From Hydrogenophaga taeniospiralis (lineage in GTDB: Bacteria > Pseudomonadota > Gammaproteobacteria > Burkholderiales > Burkholderiaceae_C): a stretch of DNA of 64,000 nucleotides. A program made the translations under genes and the position numbers. The notes beneath the pieces are model-generated. The model saw only the letters and a program-made list of their open reading frames with translations, made no database searches and was not told the DNA's origin. Positions 56,268-64,000 of this stretch are shown here, one piece after another; the stretch's first letter is position 1, and the number at the start of each line of letters is the position of its first letter. The stretch lies in assembly GCF_020510445.1 (NCBI RefSeq), contig NZ_JAHBAG010000001.1:1960501-2024500 (forward strand). The letters run 5' to 3'.

Positions 56268-56364
56268 TGCATCTCCTGAAATAGAACGGAAAAGGGGTGG
56301 TTCACACGGTCGGTGCCGGCCACCAGGGGCCGGCGGATGCCGTTGATCGACTTGAAGCAAAGTG

Positions 56365-56391
56365 TTAGCACTCAACTCCAGCGAGTGCTAA
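56365..56391. promoter_or_regulatory. CIRCE element (HrcA operator)
   Basis: TTAGCACTC (56365-56373), 9 bases, then GAGTGCTAA (56383-56391): an exact match to the CIRCE consensus. It lies about 100 bases before groS and overlaps the last base of the -10 hexamer, so HrcA would block initiation. Confidence 0.97.
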
Positions 56392-56419
56392 TGATAAGGG
56401 CGGGGACCCCGGTTTTCAA
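56391..56419 (-). promoter_or_regulatory. groSL promoter
   Basis: On the minus strand TTGAAA (56414-56419) and TATCAT (56391-56396) are spaced by exactly 17 bases, a good sigma70 promoter. The wider CTTGAAA also matches the -35 element of sigma32, so dual heat-shock control is plausible. Confidence 0.7.
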
Positions 56420-56516
56420 GGGCGGGGGTCTTTTTTGCCTGTCCGCAGGTGCGCGATGCCTGTGAACGCGTGGTGAACGTCTCTTCCCGAGCAGGCCCAC
56501 CAATGGCGGCAAAAGG

Positions 56517-57506
56517 TCAAGGACTGGTTGCCGCGTGGTACTCCAGCGTCACGCCTGGAGCGTAGGCGGCCAGCACGGCCGCACTCGCGCTTTGCTGGCT
56601 GGACAGCGTCTGCACTTCCACCAGGACGCAGCGGGTCACCTGGCGGGTGGCGCCTTGCACCTGATTCATGTTCATGAAGGCCAGCGCGGACTCCAGGGGC
56701 GAGAGGCTGGGGTTGTAGGCCGCGTTTTCGGCGTTGCGTCCAGCGTAGATGCTTCCATCCTCCAGTTGCACGGCAATGCCCGCGTAGCCGTATGCCGTGT
56801 CGGTGGGATAGGGGGCGTAGCAACGCTGCGCTGCGCCGAGCGCGGCGGCAACCACGGGATCGCTCGGCGTTCCACCGGGCAGGCTCACCGCATGTGTGCA
56901 CAGTTTGGGGTCCATCAGACCACCGGTGATGCCAAGGTCCGTCGGCCCGAAAGCATCGGGCAGGAAGCGGGTGAGCGGCGTCATCGTGTAGGCATAGGGG
57001 TCGCCGGGCTGGGGCGGCACCGGGGGCAACAGGATGTTGAGTTGCTGGGCGGACACCAGCTCGTACAGGAATTGCCGGCAATACCCGCAGGGCGCCGCGC
57101 TGATGGCCAACGCCTGCAGACCCGCTTCGCCATGGAGCCAGGCGTTGTTGGTGGCGGCCTGCTCGGCATGAACGGTGAAGCTCAGAGCCGCATTGTTGAA
57201 CTCGAAGTTCGCGCCCAGATACAGGCTGGCCCAGCCCGTGCCTGGGACCGGCATCCCTGCTGCCACCGCCCCGACCTGATAGTGCGAGACGGGTACCACC
57301 GCATAGCTTTGCGCCACAGGCAACAGCTGCATCATCAAGGTGCCGATCTCAGCCTGCGCGCCGAGCTTGCCAAGCATGCTGCCAACCTGTTCGGCCGACA
57401 GAAACCCGCCCTGGTCCCACATCAGGTCAACGTCCGGGCGGATATCGGCGGGCAGGGTGCTGATGGCTGCGGTCCATGCGGAACTGCGTTGAGAAGTGCT
57501 GGCCAT
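56517..57506 (-). CDS. Cytidine deaminase-like protein, double-domain form
   Basis: 329 aa from the ATG at 57506, with GGAGA upstream. The catalytic domain has HAEQ (zinc ligand H113 and proton shuttle E115) and PCGYC (zinc ligands C140 and C143). A second region, GYAGIAVQLEDGSIYAGRNA with AENAAYNPSLSPLESAL, resembles the non-catalytic C-terminal domain of dimeric cytidine deaminases such as the E. coli enzyme. An acidic N-terminal extension of about 40 residues precedes the fold. Cytidine or deoxycytidine is the default substrate, but no nucleoside gene is adjacent, and it is divergent from the oxygenase/nitrilase pair. Confidence 0.8.
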   Translation of the reverse strand: MASTSQRSSAWTAAISTLPADIRPDVDLMWDQGGFLSAEQVGSMLGKLGAQAEIGTLMMQLLPVAQSYAVVPVSHYQVGAVAAGMPVPGTGWASLYLGANFEFNNAALSFTVHAEQAATNNAWLHGEAGLQALAISAAPCGYCRQFLYELVSAQQLNILLPPVPPQPGDPYAYTMTPLTRFLPDAFGPTDLGITGGLMDPKLCTHAVSLPGGTPSDPVVAAALGAAQRCYAPYPTDTAYGYAGIAVQLEDGSIYAGRNAENAAYNPSLSPLESALAFMNMNQVQGATRQVTRCVLVEVQTLSSQQSASAAVLAAYAPGVTLEYHAATSP

Positions 57507-57693
57507 GTGGTCTCCATGAGTGTTTGAAAGAATGCCTACCCCTGCGCGGCCTTCGAGGCATGGTCGCGTCGGGCCCTGACCGTAGCAAGACGGTCGCCGG
57601 TCAGGCGGGCCCACCTGTCAGGGTTGCCAGTGCGTTGCGGGGCGAACGCATGCGATGCACGAGCATGGCCGCACAACAGCAGAGGAGGCAACC

Positions 57694-58500
57694 ATGGAGA
57701 GGTTTCCGGCGGAATTCGCCGACATGCTCAGCGCGCGAGGCCAGGTGATGCTGCGGCAGGGTTTCGCAGACACAGCGCGTTTCGCCGGCTGGACCGCGAA
57801 CAAGGACACGGGCTCCGGCCAGACGCCACTGGCCTTCTTGCCGGGCATGCTCAACAAGACCTGGGCGAAGCAAGCGCGACGCCTGCTCGACGCCACCATG
57901 CCGGCCCATGTCCGCCGCATCGAGTCGCGCATTCCGCCCGAGACCATCACCGGCATGCGCCGCAACTACACCGAGCGCTTGCCCAAGAGCATGCGCATCC
58001 AGACGGCCTATTTCGACTCCCCCCGAACGGCCGCTTACCGGGCCGCCGCGGACATCGGCCTGCTGCAGATGCTTCGTTCGGAAAGCCTGGCCCTCTTCGC
58101 CGAGCGGATCACCGGATTATCGCTGGAGCGGCGGCGCGGCGTGCAACTCATCCTGTACGAGCCCGGCGACTATTCGGGACCGCACAACGACCACCACCCG
58201 GAGAACGCCCACGCACGCGACGGTTTTGTGGATCTGCACATCTCGCTGTGCAACGACAGCGTCCAGGACCAGTTCCTGGTCTGCGAAGAGCATGGCCATC
58301 TGGCGGGCGTCTATCCGGCCGCCAGTGACGGATCGGTGGCGCTGTACCGCCTGCCTTTTTGGCACTACACCACGCCGCTGCGCGCCAAGCCGGGCGTCGA
58401 GCACAAGGCCCGGCGCTGGCTGCTGCTGGCCACGTTCGACCTGCGCCAGCCATCCGCATCACGGCACCAGGCCACGGCCAGACGCATGCGCACGGCGTGA
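57694..58500 (+). CDS. 2-Oxoglutarate/Fe(II)-dependent oxygenase-like protein
   Basis: 268 aa from the ATG at 57694, with AGAGGAGG upstream. A double-stranded-beta-helix oxygenase is suggested by the facial triad: H164-x-D166 in YSGPHNDHHPE and the distal H224 in PFWHYTTPLR, with arginines R240/R241 in position to hold 2-oxoglutarate. The first 140 residues are helical and basic and match no family known to me. Such enzymes hydroxylate or otherwise oxidise small molecules or proteins. The nitrilase-like gene follows after 31 bases. Assignment rests on motif geometry, so it is moderately secure. Confidence 0.65.
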   Translation: MERFPAEFADMLSARGQVMLRQGFADTARFAGWTANKDTGSGQTPLAFLPGMLNKTWAKQARRLLDATMPAHVRRIESRIPPETITGMRRNYTERLPKSMRIQTAYFDSPRTAAYRAAADIGLLQMLRSESLALFAERITGLSLERRRGVQLILYEPGDYSGPHNDHHPENAHARDGFVDLHISLCNDSVQDQFLVCEEHGHLAGVYPAASDGSVALYRLPFWHYTTPLRAKPGVEHKARRWLLLATFDLRQPSASRHQATARRMRTA

Positions 58501-58531
58501 CCCGCACACGGACTTCAAAGGAGGCATTTTC

Positions 58532-59869
58532 ATGACCCAGCGGTATTCCAAGGTCCGATTCATCGGATACACCATCCCCACCACGCCGGCCAACATGGTC
58601 GCCATCGGCAACCCCAATGGCCCGGGTGCGGTGGCGGGCACCTATCTTGGGCTGGAGGACTTTCAGGCGGACGTGCGTGCACGCATCGCGGTGCTGAAGA
58701 ACGCCGCGGAACAGGCGCGCACCGCCCTGCCATCGGGCGATGCGCCGGGCAGCGTGCTCAACCTGTTCGTGGCGCCGGAGTTCTATTTCCATGGCACCCA
58801 GGGCCCATACGTCTACGGGCATGTGGATGCGGACCCGACCGATTTCATCCTGAGCGAGCTGCGCCAGGCTTTTCCGGCCAGCCAGTACCCGGACTGGACC
58901 TTTGTCTGCGGTTCGGCGATCACCTCGCGTGTGCATGACGTGACCAACATCCTGGCCTCCAACAGCACCCAGGTTCGCAATGCCGTGGTGCAGGCGTTGT
59001 CCGAGCAGTGGCTGGCGGCCTACGGGCCGCTGAACGGCGTGGTGTTCGACATGTTGGTCAACTTCATCAAGAACTGCCACTCCTACCCCTGCATGGAGGT
59101 GCGCAACCGGGCCTTGATCGTGAGCAACGTCGCGCTGGACACGCCCACCCATTCGCTGGGCACGGACCAGATGACCTGTGAGAAGTACTTTGTCTCCAAC
59201 GAAGACTTCGTGCTCTACGACACGACCGGTCGCAAAGACACCGTGACGGAGCAGATGACGGCCTACCCCTTCATCGATCTGAGCCATGGCGACCTCAAGG
59301 CCAGTGCCAAGGACAAATACGCCATCTTCCGGCAGAACTACGGCCCGGACAATTTCCCGCAGTACGTCGATTTCGGCGTGGAGATTTGCCTGGACCACAG
59401 CGACGTGCGCCTGCGCCGCAACATCGACAACGAGCCTTGGCCCCAGGCGGTCGATGCCCTGCATGTGCAGATCATCCCCTCGTGCGGCATGCAGATCGCT
59501 GCGCCCAGCGTGGCCGCCGATGCCATGGGGTTCGTCTTCAACTGCGACGGCCAGTACGCCTTGGATGCCAGCAACGGCACGGCCTGTCAGGGCGTGCAAA
59601 ACAGCGTGCAATGCGTCTACGCCAACTACCTTGACGCGGGCAACGCCGCCTATGCCGGCCATACCCAGCTGGCCCGCGTGCAGCAGCCCGCCGTCGGCGG
59701 CGACCCCAACCGCAGCGGTGCGCGCAACGCCAGCTTCCAGACCCTGGGCACGCAGGACATCGCCATCCTCGCCGTTCCCGCGGTGCCCGAGTTGGCCCAA
59801 TGCTTCGCCGGTGGCCCGGGCGCCGTGCACATCTACGGTCTGAAGTCTCCGTACGACTTCTACGCGTGA
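58532..59869 (+). CDS. Nitrilase-superfamily carbon-nitrogen hydrolase-like protein
   Basis: 445 aa from the ATG at 58532, with a near-perfect AAAGGAGG upstream. The Glu-Lys-Cys triad of the nitrilase superfamily can be placed at E83 (FVAPEFYFHG), K218 (TCEKYFVSNEDF) and C286 (GVEICLDHS). The protein is longer than typical members (260-350 aa), with a large insertion between E83 and K218. No signal peptide is visible. It could hydrolyse or condense an amide or nitrile. It is the second gene of a putative two-gene unit with the oxygenase-like gene. Confidence 0.72.
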   Translation: MTQRYSKVRFIGYTIPTTPANMVAIGNPNGPGAVAGTYLGLEDFQADVRARIAVLKNAAEQARTALPSGDAPGSVLNLFVAPEFYFHGTQGPYVYGHVDADPTDFILSELRQAFPASQYPDWTFVCGSAITSRVHDVTNILASNSTQVRNAVVQALSEQWLAAYGPLNGVVFDMLVNFIKNCHSYPCMEVRNRALIVSNVALDTPTHSLGTDQMTCEKYFVSNEDFVLYDTTGRKDTVTEQMTAYPFIDLSHGDLKASAKDKYAIFRQNYGPDNFPQYVDFGVEICLDHSDVRLRRNIDNEPWPQAVDALHVQIIPSCGMQIAAPSVAADAMGFVFNCDGQYALDASNGTACQGVQNSVQCVYANYLDAGNAAYAGHTQLARVQQPAVGGDPNRSGARNASFQTLGTQDIAILAVPAVPELAQCFAGGPGAVHIYGLKSPYDFYA

Positions 59870-60109
59870 GACGGGCGCGCCCACGCCACCACCGGTCTGT
59901 CGGTGGTGGTTCGCCTGGGGAATACCCTGACCTGACGGTTATCTAAAATAAACGTCGACTCCCGCGCCACCGCTGGGCCGACCCAGCATGCACGAACCAT
60001 GCGCGTTGGTGGTGGGGCACGGGGTCGGTTGCGGCGGCTGCGGGTGAATGCCCGGCCGGCCGTTGCCCGTCAACGCAGGGGGCTGTGACCGATTTCCTGG
60101 GAGGCTCCA

Positions 60110-62359
60110 GTGGCTCTTCTGCGTTCGCGTTTGCTCCAAGTCCTGCTGCCCGGCCTGCTGTCGGTGGGCCTCATCCTCGTCACCGCGCAGGCCTACCCGC
60201 TGCTCACGCTCGGTCTGGTGGCCGTTTCGGTGGCCATGTTCTGGGCCGCGTTGTGGTCTGCATCGGTGTTGCTGGGCCACCGCAGCACCCGGGTGTTGGC
60301 CGTGCTGGCGCTGGGGCTGGGCTGGTTCGCCGAGCAGATGGGCTCTTCTCGCGGCTGGTTCTTCGGCCGCTACACCTACACCGAGGTGCTGGGTCCCCGG
60401 CTGGGCGATGTGCCGCTGGCGATTCCGCTGATGTGGCTGGCCCTGTGCCTGGTGGGTTATGTGCTGGCCAGCCTCATCCTGTGGCGCACGCCGGTGCACG
60501 CGGCGCCCACGCTCAAGAGCGGCGCGCTCACCGCCTGGCTGGCCGCGATGATCGTGACCACCTTCGATCTCGGGGCCGACCCGTACTTCGTGTACGTGCT
60601 CAAGGCCTGGATCATGGAAAAGCCCGACGGGGGCTGGTTTGGCGAAACGCTGCAGGGTTTCGCGGGCTGGATGCTGGTGTCCTTCGTGATCGTCGCCGTG
60701 TTCCAGGCGCTGGCCGCACCGCGCCGTGTGCCGGCCATCGCGCGCCAGACCCGGCTCGCGGCCTGGGTGCCGATCGGGCTGTACGCCAGCGGCCTGGTGT
60801 TCCAGGTATTTCTGGGCCACCCGGTCGAAATCCGCGCCATCGCCTTTTTTGCCATGGGCATGCCCACGCTGATCGCTTGGGTGGCCTGGCGGCACTGGAC
60901 CCTGGCGCACGCCGAGGCGCCCCAGGCGCAGCCCGCCCACAGCGTGCCGCTGGACCCGATGGGGCTGCAGGCCGACCCGCTGGCGGACCGGACCGTGGCG
61001 GCGCTCATCGGGCCGTGGTCCGACGCCGACGGCGCCACCGGCCCGGCCACGGACCGGCTCGCCGCCGCCACCCGCCTCATGGCGGGCTGGACCAGCAACG
61101 GCGCCCTGGCCGACTGGGGGCCGGGCGACCCCGCAGCGGTGGCGGTCGATCCGGCGGTGGTGGCCGCGTTGCGCGCCTATGTCGGCGAAGGGCGCGCGTT
61201 GCCCGCCTGGGCCGACGCGGCCAAGGTCGAGCGCGCCGAGGCCATCTTCATGGAACAGGGCCCGCTGTCGTGCACGCTGCTGTTCTGCGCCAGCCTGCCC
61301 GAGTGCTACGTGCTGCCCAACCTGGCCGAGGTACTGCACATCGCGGGCCAGCTGGAGCAGCACACCGAACACCGCATCCGCCAGACCGCGGCCATGGTGT
61401 TCCCGGTGATGATGAAGGGCGGGCTGATGGACGCCAGCGGCGCCGGTGTGGCCCAGGTGCTCAAGGTGCGGCTCATCCATGCCACCATCCGCCACCTGAT
61501 CCTGCGCGGTGAGCCGCAGGCGGTGCGCGGCCAGGTCGCGCCGCTGCTGCGGGCCGGCGCATCCACCGGCATGCACGCGGCCCTGATGTCGCACGGCTGG
61601 GACGTGGACCGCCAGGGACTGCCCTGCAACCAGATCGAGCTGGCCTACACCCTGCTGACCTTCAGCTACAGCTTCCTCAAGGGCATGCGCACGCTGGGCC
61701 TGGGCCTGCCGCGCGCCGACGAAGAGGCCTACCTGCACGCCTGGAACGTGATGGGCCATGTGCTGGGGGTGCGGCGCGAGCTCATGGCCGACACCATGGA
61801 GGAAGCCGCCGCGCTGTTTGAGCGCATCCAGGCGCAGGCGCATGGACAGTCGGTGAGCCCGGACGCCCGGCCGGCCCTGGGACGCGCGCTCATGCACACC
61901 ATGGAGCGCACGATCCGCCTGCCGGTGGTGCGGGGCATCCCGGTGCCGCTGACGCGCTGGCTGATCGGGCCGGACACCGCGTGCGAGATCGGCGTGGACG
62001 AGCGCGTCTCCTGGCCCACCCGGCTGCTGTTCCTCGCGGGCCGGCTGCTGGTGCGCCTGATCGACACCGTGGTGCGGGTGTTTTCGCCGGGCTTTTCGTT
62101 GTCCCGGCTGTTCACCCGCATCGTGGGCTACCACCTGCTGACCCGTTTCTTGCTGGACCAGACGCGCCCGCTGAACCTGCCCGACCACCTGCTCAACCCC
62201 CTGACCGAGACCGTATCGGCCTGGAGCGACGATCCCGCAGCCCCGGGCTGGCTCAACCGCCTGGAAGACCGCTGGACGACCACCGGCCACTGGCGGCCGG
62301 TGCACGGTGGCGGCACGGCACAGCGGCCCGTTCCCGAGCCCGACGCCGTCGTTTCCTGA
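60110..62359 (+). CDS. CruF-like carotenoid hydratase fused to an MpaB/rubber-oxygenase-like domain
   Basis: 749 aa from a GTG at 60110, with GGGAGG upstream. Residues 1 to about 265 are a seven-helix membrane part with FFGRYTYTEVLGPRLGD and the TTFDLGADPYFV motif, as in CruF/DUF422 carotenoid biosynthesis proteins (hydratases of carotenoid end groups). A Pro/Ala-rich linker follows (about 266-350). Residues about 370-690 match the DUF2236 family (MpaB and Lcp-type oxygenases): PLSCTLLFCASLPECY, the heme-His region KVRLIHATIRHLI (H457), and AYTLLTFSYSFLKGM. The fusion suggests one membrane-bound enzyme acting on an isoprenoid or carotenoid. Substrate is not known. Confidence 0.72.
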   Translation: MALLRSRLLQVLLPGLLSVGLILVTAQAYPLLTLGLVAVSVAMFWAALWSASVLLGHRSTRVLAVLALGLGWFAEQMGSSRGWFFGRYTYTEVLGPRLGDVPLAIPLMWLALCLVGYVLASLILWRTPVHAAPTLKSGALTAWLAAMIVTTFDLGADPYFVYVLKAWIMEKPDGGWFGETLQGFAGWMLVSFVIVAVFQALAAPRRVPAIARQTRLAAWVPIGLYASGLVFQVFLGHPVEIRAIAFFAMGMPTLIAWVAWRHWTLAHAEAPQAQPAHSVPLDPMGLQADPLADRTVAALIGPWSDADGATGPATDRLAAATRLMAGWTSNGALADWGPGDPAAVAVDPAVVAALRAYVGEGRALPAWADAAKVERAEAIFMEQGPLSCTLLFCASLPECYVLPNLAEVLHIAGQLEQHTEHRIRQTAAMVFPVMMKGGLMDASGAGVAQVLKVRLIHATIRHLILRGEPQAVRGQVAPLLRAGASTGMHAALMSHGWDVDRQGLPCNQIELAYTLLTFSYSFLKGMRTLGLGLPRADEEAYLHAWNVMGHVLGVRRELMADTMEEAAALFERIQAQAHGQSVSPDARPALGRALMHTMERTIRLPVVRGIPVPLTRWLIGPDTACEIGVDERVSWPTRLLFLAGRLLVRLIDTVVRVFSPGFSLSRLFTRIVGYHLLTRFLLDQTRPLNLPDHLLNPLTETVSAWSDDPAAPGWLNRLEDRWTTTGHWRPVHGGGTAQRPVPEPDAVVS

Positions 62360-62389
62360 AGAAATTTTTCCGCGCGCGTTACAAATGTT

Positions 62390-62395
62390 TACGAT
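62390..62395 (+). promoter_or_regulatory. -10-like element of the DISM/GGDEF gene
   Basis: TACGAT ends 7 bases before the ATG at 62403 with no SD in between, again pointing to a leaderless transcript and to 62403 rather than the ATG at 62394 as the start. Confidence 0.3.
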
Positions 62396-62402
62396 GCCGG
62401 TC

Positions 62403-64000
62403 ATGGATCGATCCACCGCCCCCCCCAACCCGGCCCATTGCTGCGCCGCTGCCATGCGCCGGATGGTGGGGATGGTGGTTGTGCTGCTGGGTCTGGGGCT
62501 CGCCCTGTGGATCGGCCCTGCCCGGGCCACCGAGGGCGAAGGCGACGTCACCCTGCAGACGCATTTCTGGGTCGACGAGTCGGGCACGAAGGGCATCGCC
62601 GATGTGGTGGCGCTGCCGCCCAACAGCTTTCAGCCCATGGAGACATTCCGCGTCTTCCAGCTCGACGGCACCGCCCTCTGGATGCGCCTGGAGCCGCCCC
62701 GGCTGGACGCCGCTCAGCGCTGGTACCTGATGCTGAGCGCCGCGGCCTTCACCAACGAGGCCACCCTGTACAGCCGGGGGCCCAATGGCGCCTGGCGCGA
62801 ACAGCGCTCCGGTGACCACCTGCCGGTGTCGCAATGGGACCACCCGGACCAGACCCCCGTGTTCGCCCTCGATCCCCAGGCCGCCGGTCCGGTCTGGCTG
62901 CGCGTGGTGAACGCGCCCGCGCCCACGAGCCCGCGCCTGCAGCTGTTGACCGAAAACAGCCTGCAGGAAAAGCGGTACTGGACCTTCCTCATGATCGGCG
63001 GCTACCTGGGCTTTGGCCTGCTGGTGTTCTTCCTGGGCTGGGTGCACGCGCGCCTCTACGCCGACCGCGTGTTCATCGCCTACTGCTGCTACGTGGCCTG
63101 CATGCTCGGCTTCCAGGCCGCGTTCACGGGCATCGGTGGTCTGTTCTTCTGGCGCGACTCGGCCTGGTGGAACGACGTGGCGCCGGCCGTGTTCATGCTC
63201 TGGCTGACGGCCTCGGGCATCTGGTTCGTGCGCGAGGTCTGCGCGGTGTCGCGTTACCACCGCGGTGTGGACCGCTTCGTGCTGGCCTGGTCGGTGTTTG
63301 GCCTGCTGTACGCGGTGGTCTATGTGGCGTGGATGAGCCCTACGGCCTTCCTGGTGCTCAACCTCTACGGCCTGCTGTCGGTGCTGCTGAGTTTTTCCCT
63401 GTGCATCTGGACCTGGCGCCTGGGCGAGACCTACGCCGGCTGGATGGCGCTGGGCTTCCTGCCGGTGCACCTGGGCTACCCCTTTCCCGCGCTGCGCAGC
63501 GCCGGCGTGTTGCCCGACAGCTGGGCCACGCAGTACGCGGTGCTGATCGGTTCGGCCATCGAGATTCCGCTGTTGCTGTACATCCTGCACCGCCGGGCCA
63601 AGGACTTCAACGAGAACCGGGCCCGCCTGCGCGCCATCGACAGCACCGACCCCCTGACCGGTCTGACCATCGCGCCCGTGCTCCACCTGCGCCTGCGCGA
63701 CGCCATGCGCCGTTCCCGGCGCTATGGCCACCCCTGTGGCCTGGTGCTGGTGGAGCTGTCCAACCACGGCGAGATCGTTGCCCGCGAGGGCCGCGAGGCC
63801 GGCGACCGCGCGCTGGTGGTGGCCGCTTCGCGCTTGTCGGCGGTGGTGCGCGAGGTGGACACCGTGTCCCGCATCGCCGACACGCGCTTCGCGGTGCTGG
63901 TCGAAGGGCCGCTGCGGCCCGAAGAGCTCAAGCTGCTGGCCCAGCACATTGTGGCCAAGGGGCTGGAGCGGGTGCCCGCGCTGCCGGTTGAGCTGCCGCT
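62403..64000 (+). CDS. 7TMR-DISM receptor with a degenerate GGDEF domain, 5' part
   Basis: The frame is open from the ATG at 62403 to the window end, giving about 532 residues without a stop; the 3' end is missing. It begins with a signal or anchor helix (MVGMVVVLLGLGLALWIGPA), then a periplasmic 7TMR-DISMED2-like beta domain (about residues 50-190, with ALWMRLEPPRLD), seven transmembrane helices (about 195-400, starting IGGYLGFGLLVFFLGWVHAR), and a GGDEF-type domain from about residue 415 (DSTDPLTGL). The active-site position reads RIADTRFAVL in place of RxGGDEFAxL, so diguanylate cyclase activity is unlikely. Confidence 0.82.
   Translation, partial: MDRSTAPPNPAHCCAAAMRRMVGMVVVLLGLGLALWIGPARATEGEGDVTLQTHFWVDESGTKGIADVVALPPNSFQPMETFRVFQLDGTALWMRLEPPRLDAAQRWYLMLSAAAFTNEATLYSRGPNGAWREQRSGDHLPVSQWDHPDQTPVFALDPQAAGPVWLRVVNAPAPTSPRLQLLTENSLQEKRYWTFLMIGGYLGFGLLVFFLGWVHARLYADRVFIAYCCYVACMLGFQAAFTGIGGLFFWRDSAWWNDVAPAVFMLWLTASGIWFVREVCAVSRYHRGVDRFVLAWSVFGLLYAVVYVAWMSPTAFLVLNLYGLLSVLLSFSLCIWTWRLGETYAGWMALGFLPVHLGYPFPALRSAGVLPDSWATQYAVLIGSAIEIPLLLYILHRRAKDFNENRARLRAIDSTDPLTGLTIAPVLHLRLRDAMRRSRRYGHPCGLVLVELSNHGEIVAREGREAGDRALVVAASRLSAVVREVDTVSRIADTRFAVLVEGPLRPEELKLLAQHIVAKGLERVPALPVELP

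Noticed and set aside
56405..56436. Terminator-like GACCCC/GGGGTC stem with six T on the plus strand
   Set aside because: It overlaps the -35 region of the groSL promoter, has a 14-base loop, and no plus-strand transcript is expected there.

Overview
The window looks like chromosomal DNA of a high-GC beta-proteobacterium of the order Burkholderiales, most likely the family Comamonadaceae (a Hydrogenophaga-like organism would fit). The basis is the strongly GC-biased codon use, the Bug-type (tripartite tricarboxylate) receptors, the HNH protein with a TTG start next to ribF-ileS-lspA, the hexR-tal pair, a CIRCE-controlled groSL operon and Comamonadaceae-style intergenic repeats. No IS element, prophage, tRNA, rRNA or CRISPR array was recognised. 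GC content and genus are judged by eye, not computed.

Layout. 1-5033: end of a spermidine-synthase-like methyltransferase, an orphan GspE/PilB-type ATPase, a Crp/Fnr regulator, an EamA exporter and an atypical SDR. 5048-13801: a LysR-controlled catabolic cluster (Bug receptor, hot-dog CoA hydratase, class III CoA-transferase, CitE-like lyase, class II fumarase/aspartase-fold enzyme, a gutted porin gene and a PrpF-Bug fusion). 13805-20495: EamA transporter, quinone reductase, two related outer-membrane barrels, a class V aminotransferase and a Na/Pi cotransporter. 20590-30523: ribF-ileS-lspA, HNH nuclease, repeat DNA, a pair of acyl-CoA dehydrogenases, yceH, purN and a ComEA-like protein. 30745-38776: a DUF3047 lipoprotein and a dipeptide-type ABC operon with an embedded M20 amidohydrolase. 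38870-40914: TetR regulator divergent from a FabF-type synthase. 40936-51292: hexR, tal and a complete xylose operon (xylF-H-G, ROK regulator, xylB, xylA, Gfo/Idh/MocA dehydrogenase). 51330-53999: AraC regulator divergent from a tannase/feruloyl esterase. 54282-56419: groSL with CIRCE. 56517-59869: cytidine-deaminase-like, 2OG-Fe oxygenase and nitrilase-like genes. 60110-64000: a CruF/MpaB-type fusion and the start of a 7TM-DISM/GGDEF protein.

Most interesting system. The genes at 5048-13801 can be read as one pathway: PrpF-type isomerase (cis/trans-aconitate), an aspartase/fumarase-fold enzyme of the kind that in Ustilago decarboxylates trans-aconitate to itaconate, then CoA-transferase, itaconyl-CoA hydratase and citramalyl-CoA lyase yielding pyruvate and acetyl-CoA, with a Bug receptor for uptake and a LysR regulator with a textbook T-N11-A box. 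The last gene fuses the complete PrpF isomerase to a complete mature Bug receptor domain without a signal peptide. A second unusual architecture is the CruF-like carotenoid hydratase fused to an MpaB/rubber-oxygenase-like domain at 60110-62359.

Regulatory themes. Both ABC operons carry copies of the same GC-rich intergenic repeat directly after the substrate-binding-protein gene, and xylF is additionally followed by an intrinsic terminator before xylH. Several genes (3291, 14737, 29520, 41855, 62403, possibly 2472) lack a Shine-Dalgarno sequence and have a -10-like hexamer 6-8 bases before the start codon, suggesting leaderless mRNAs.
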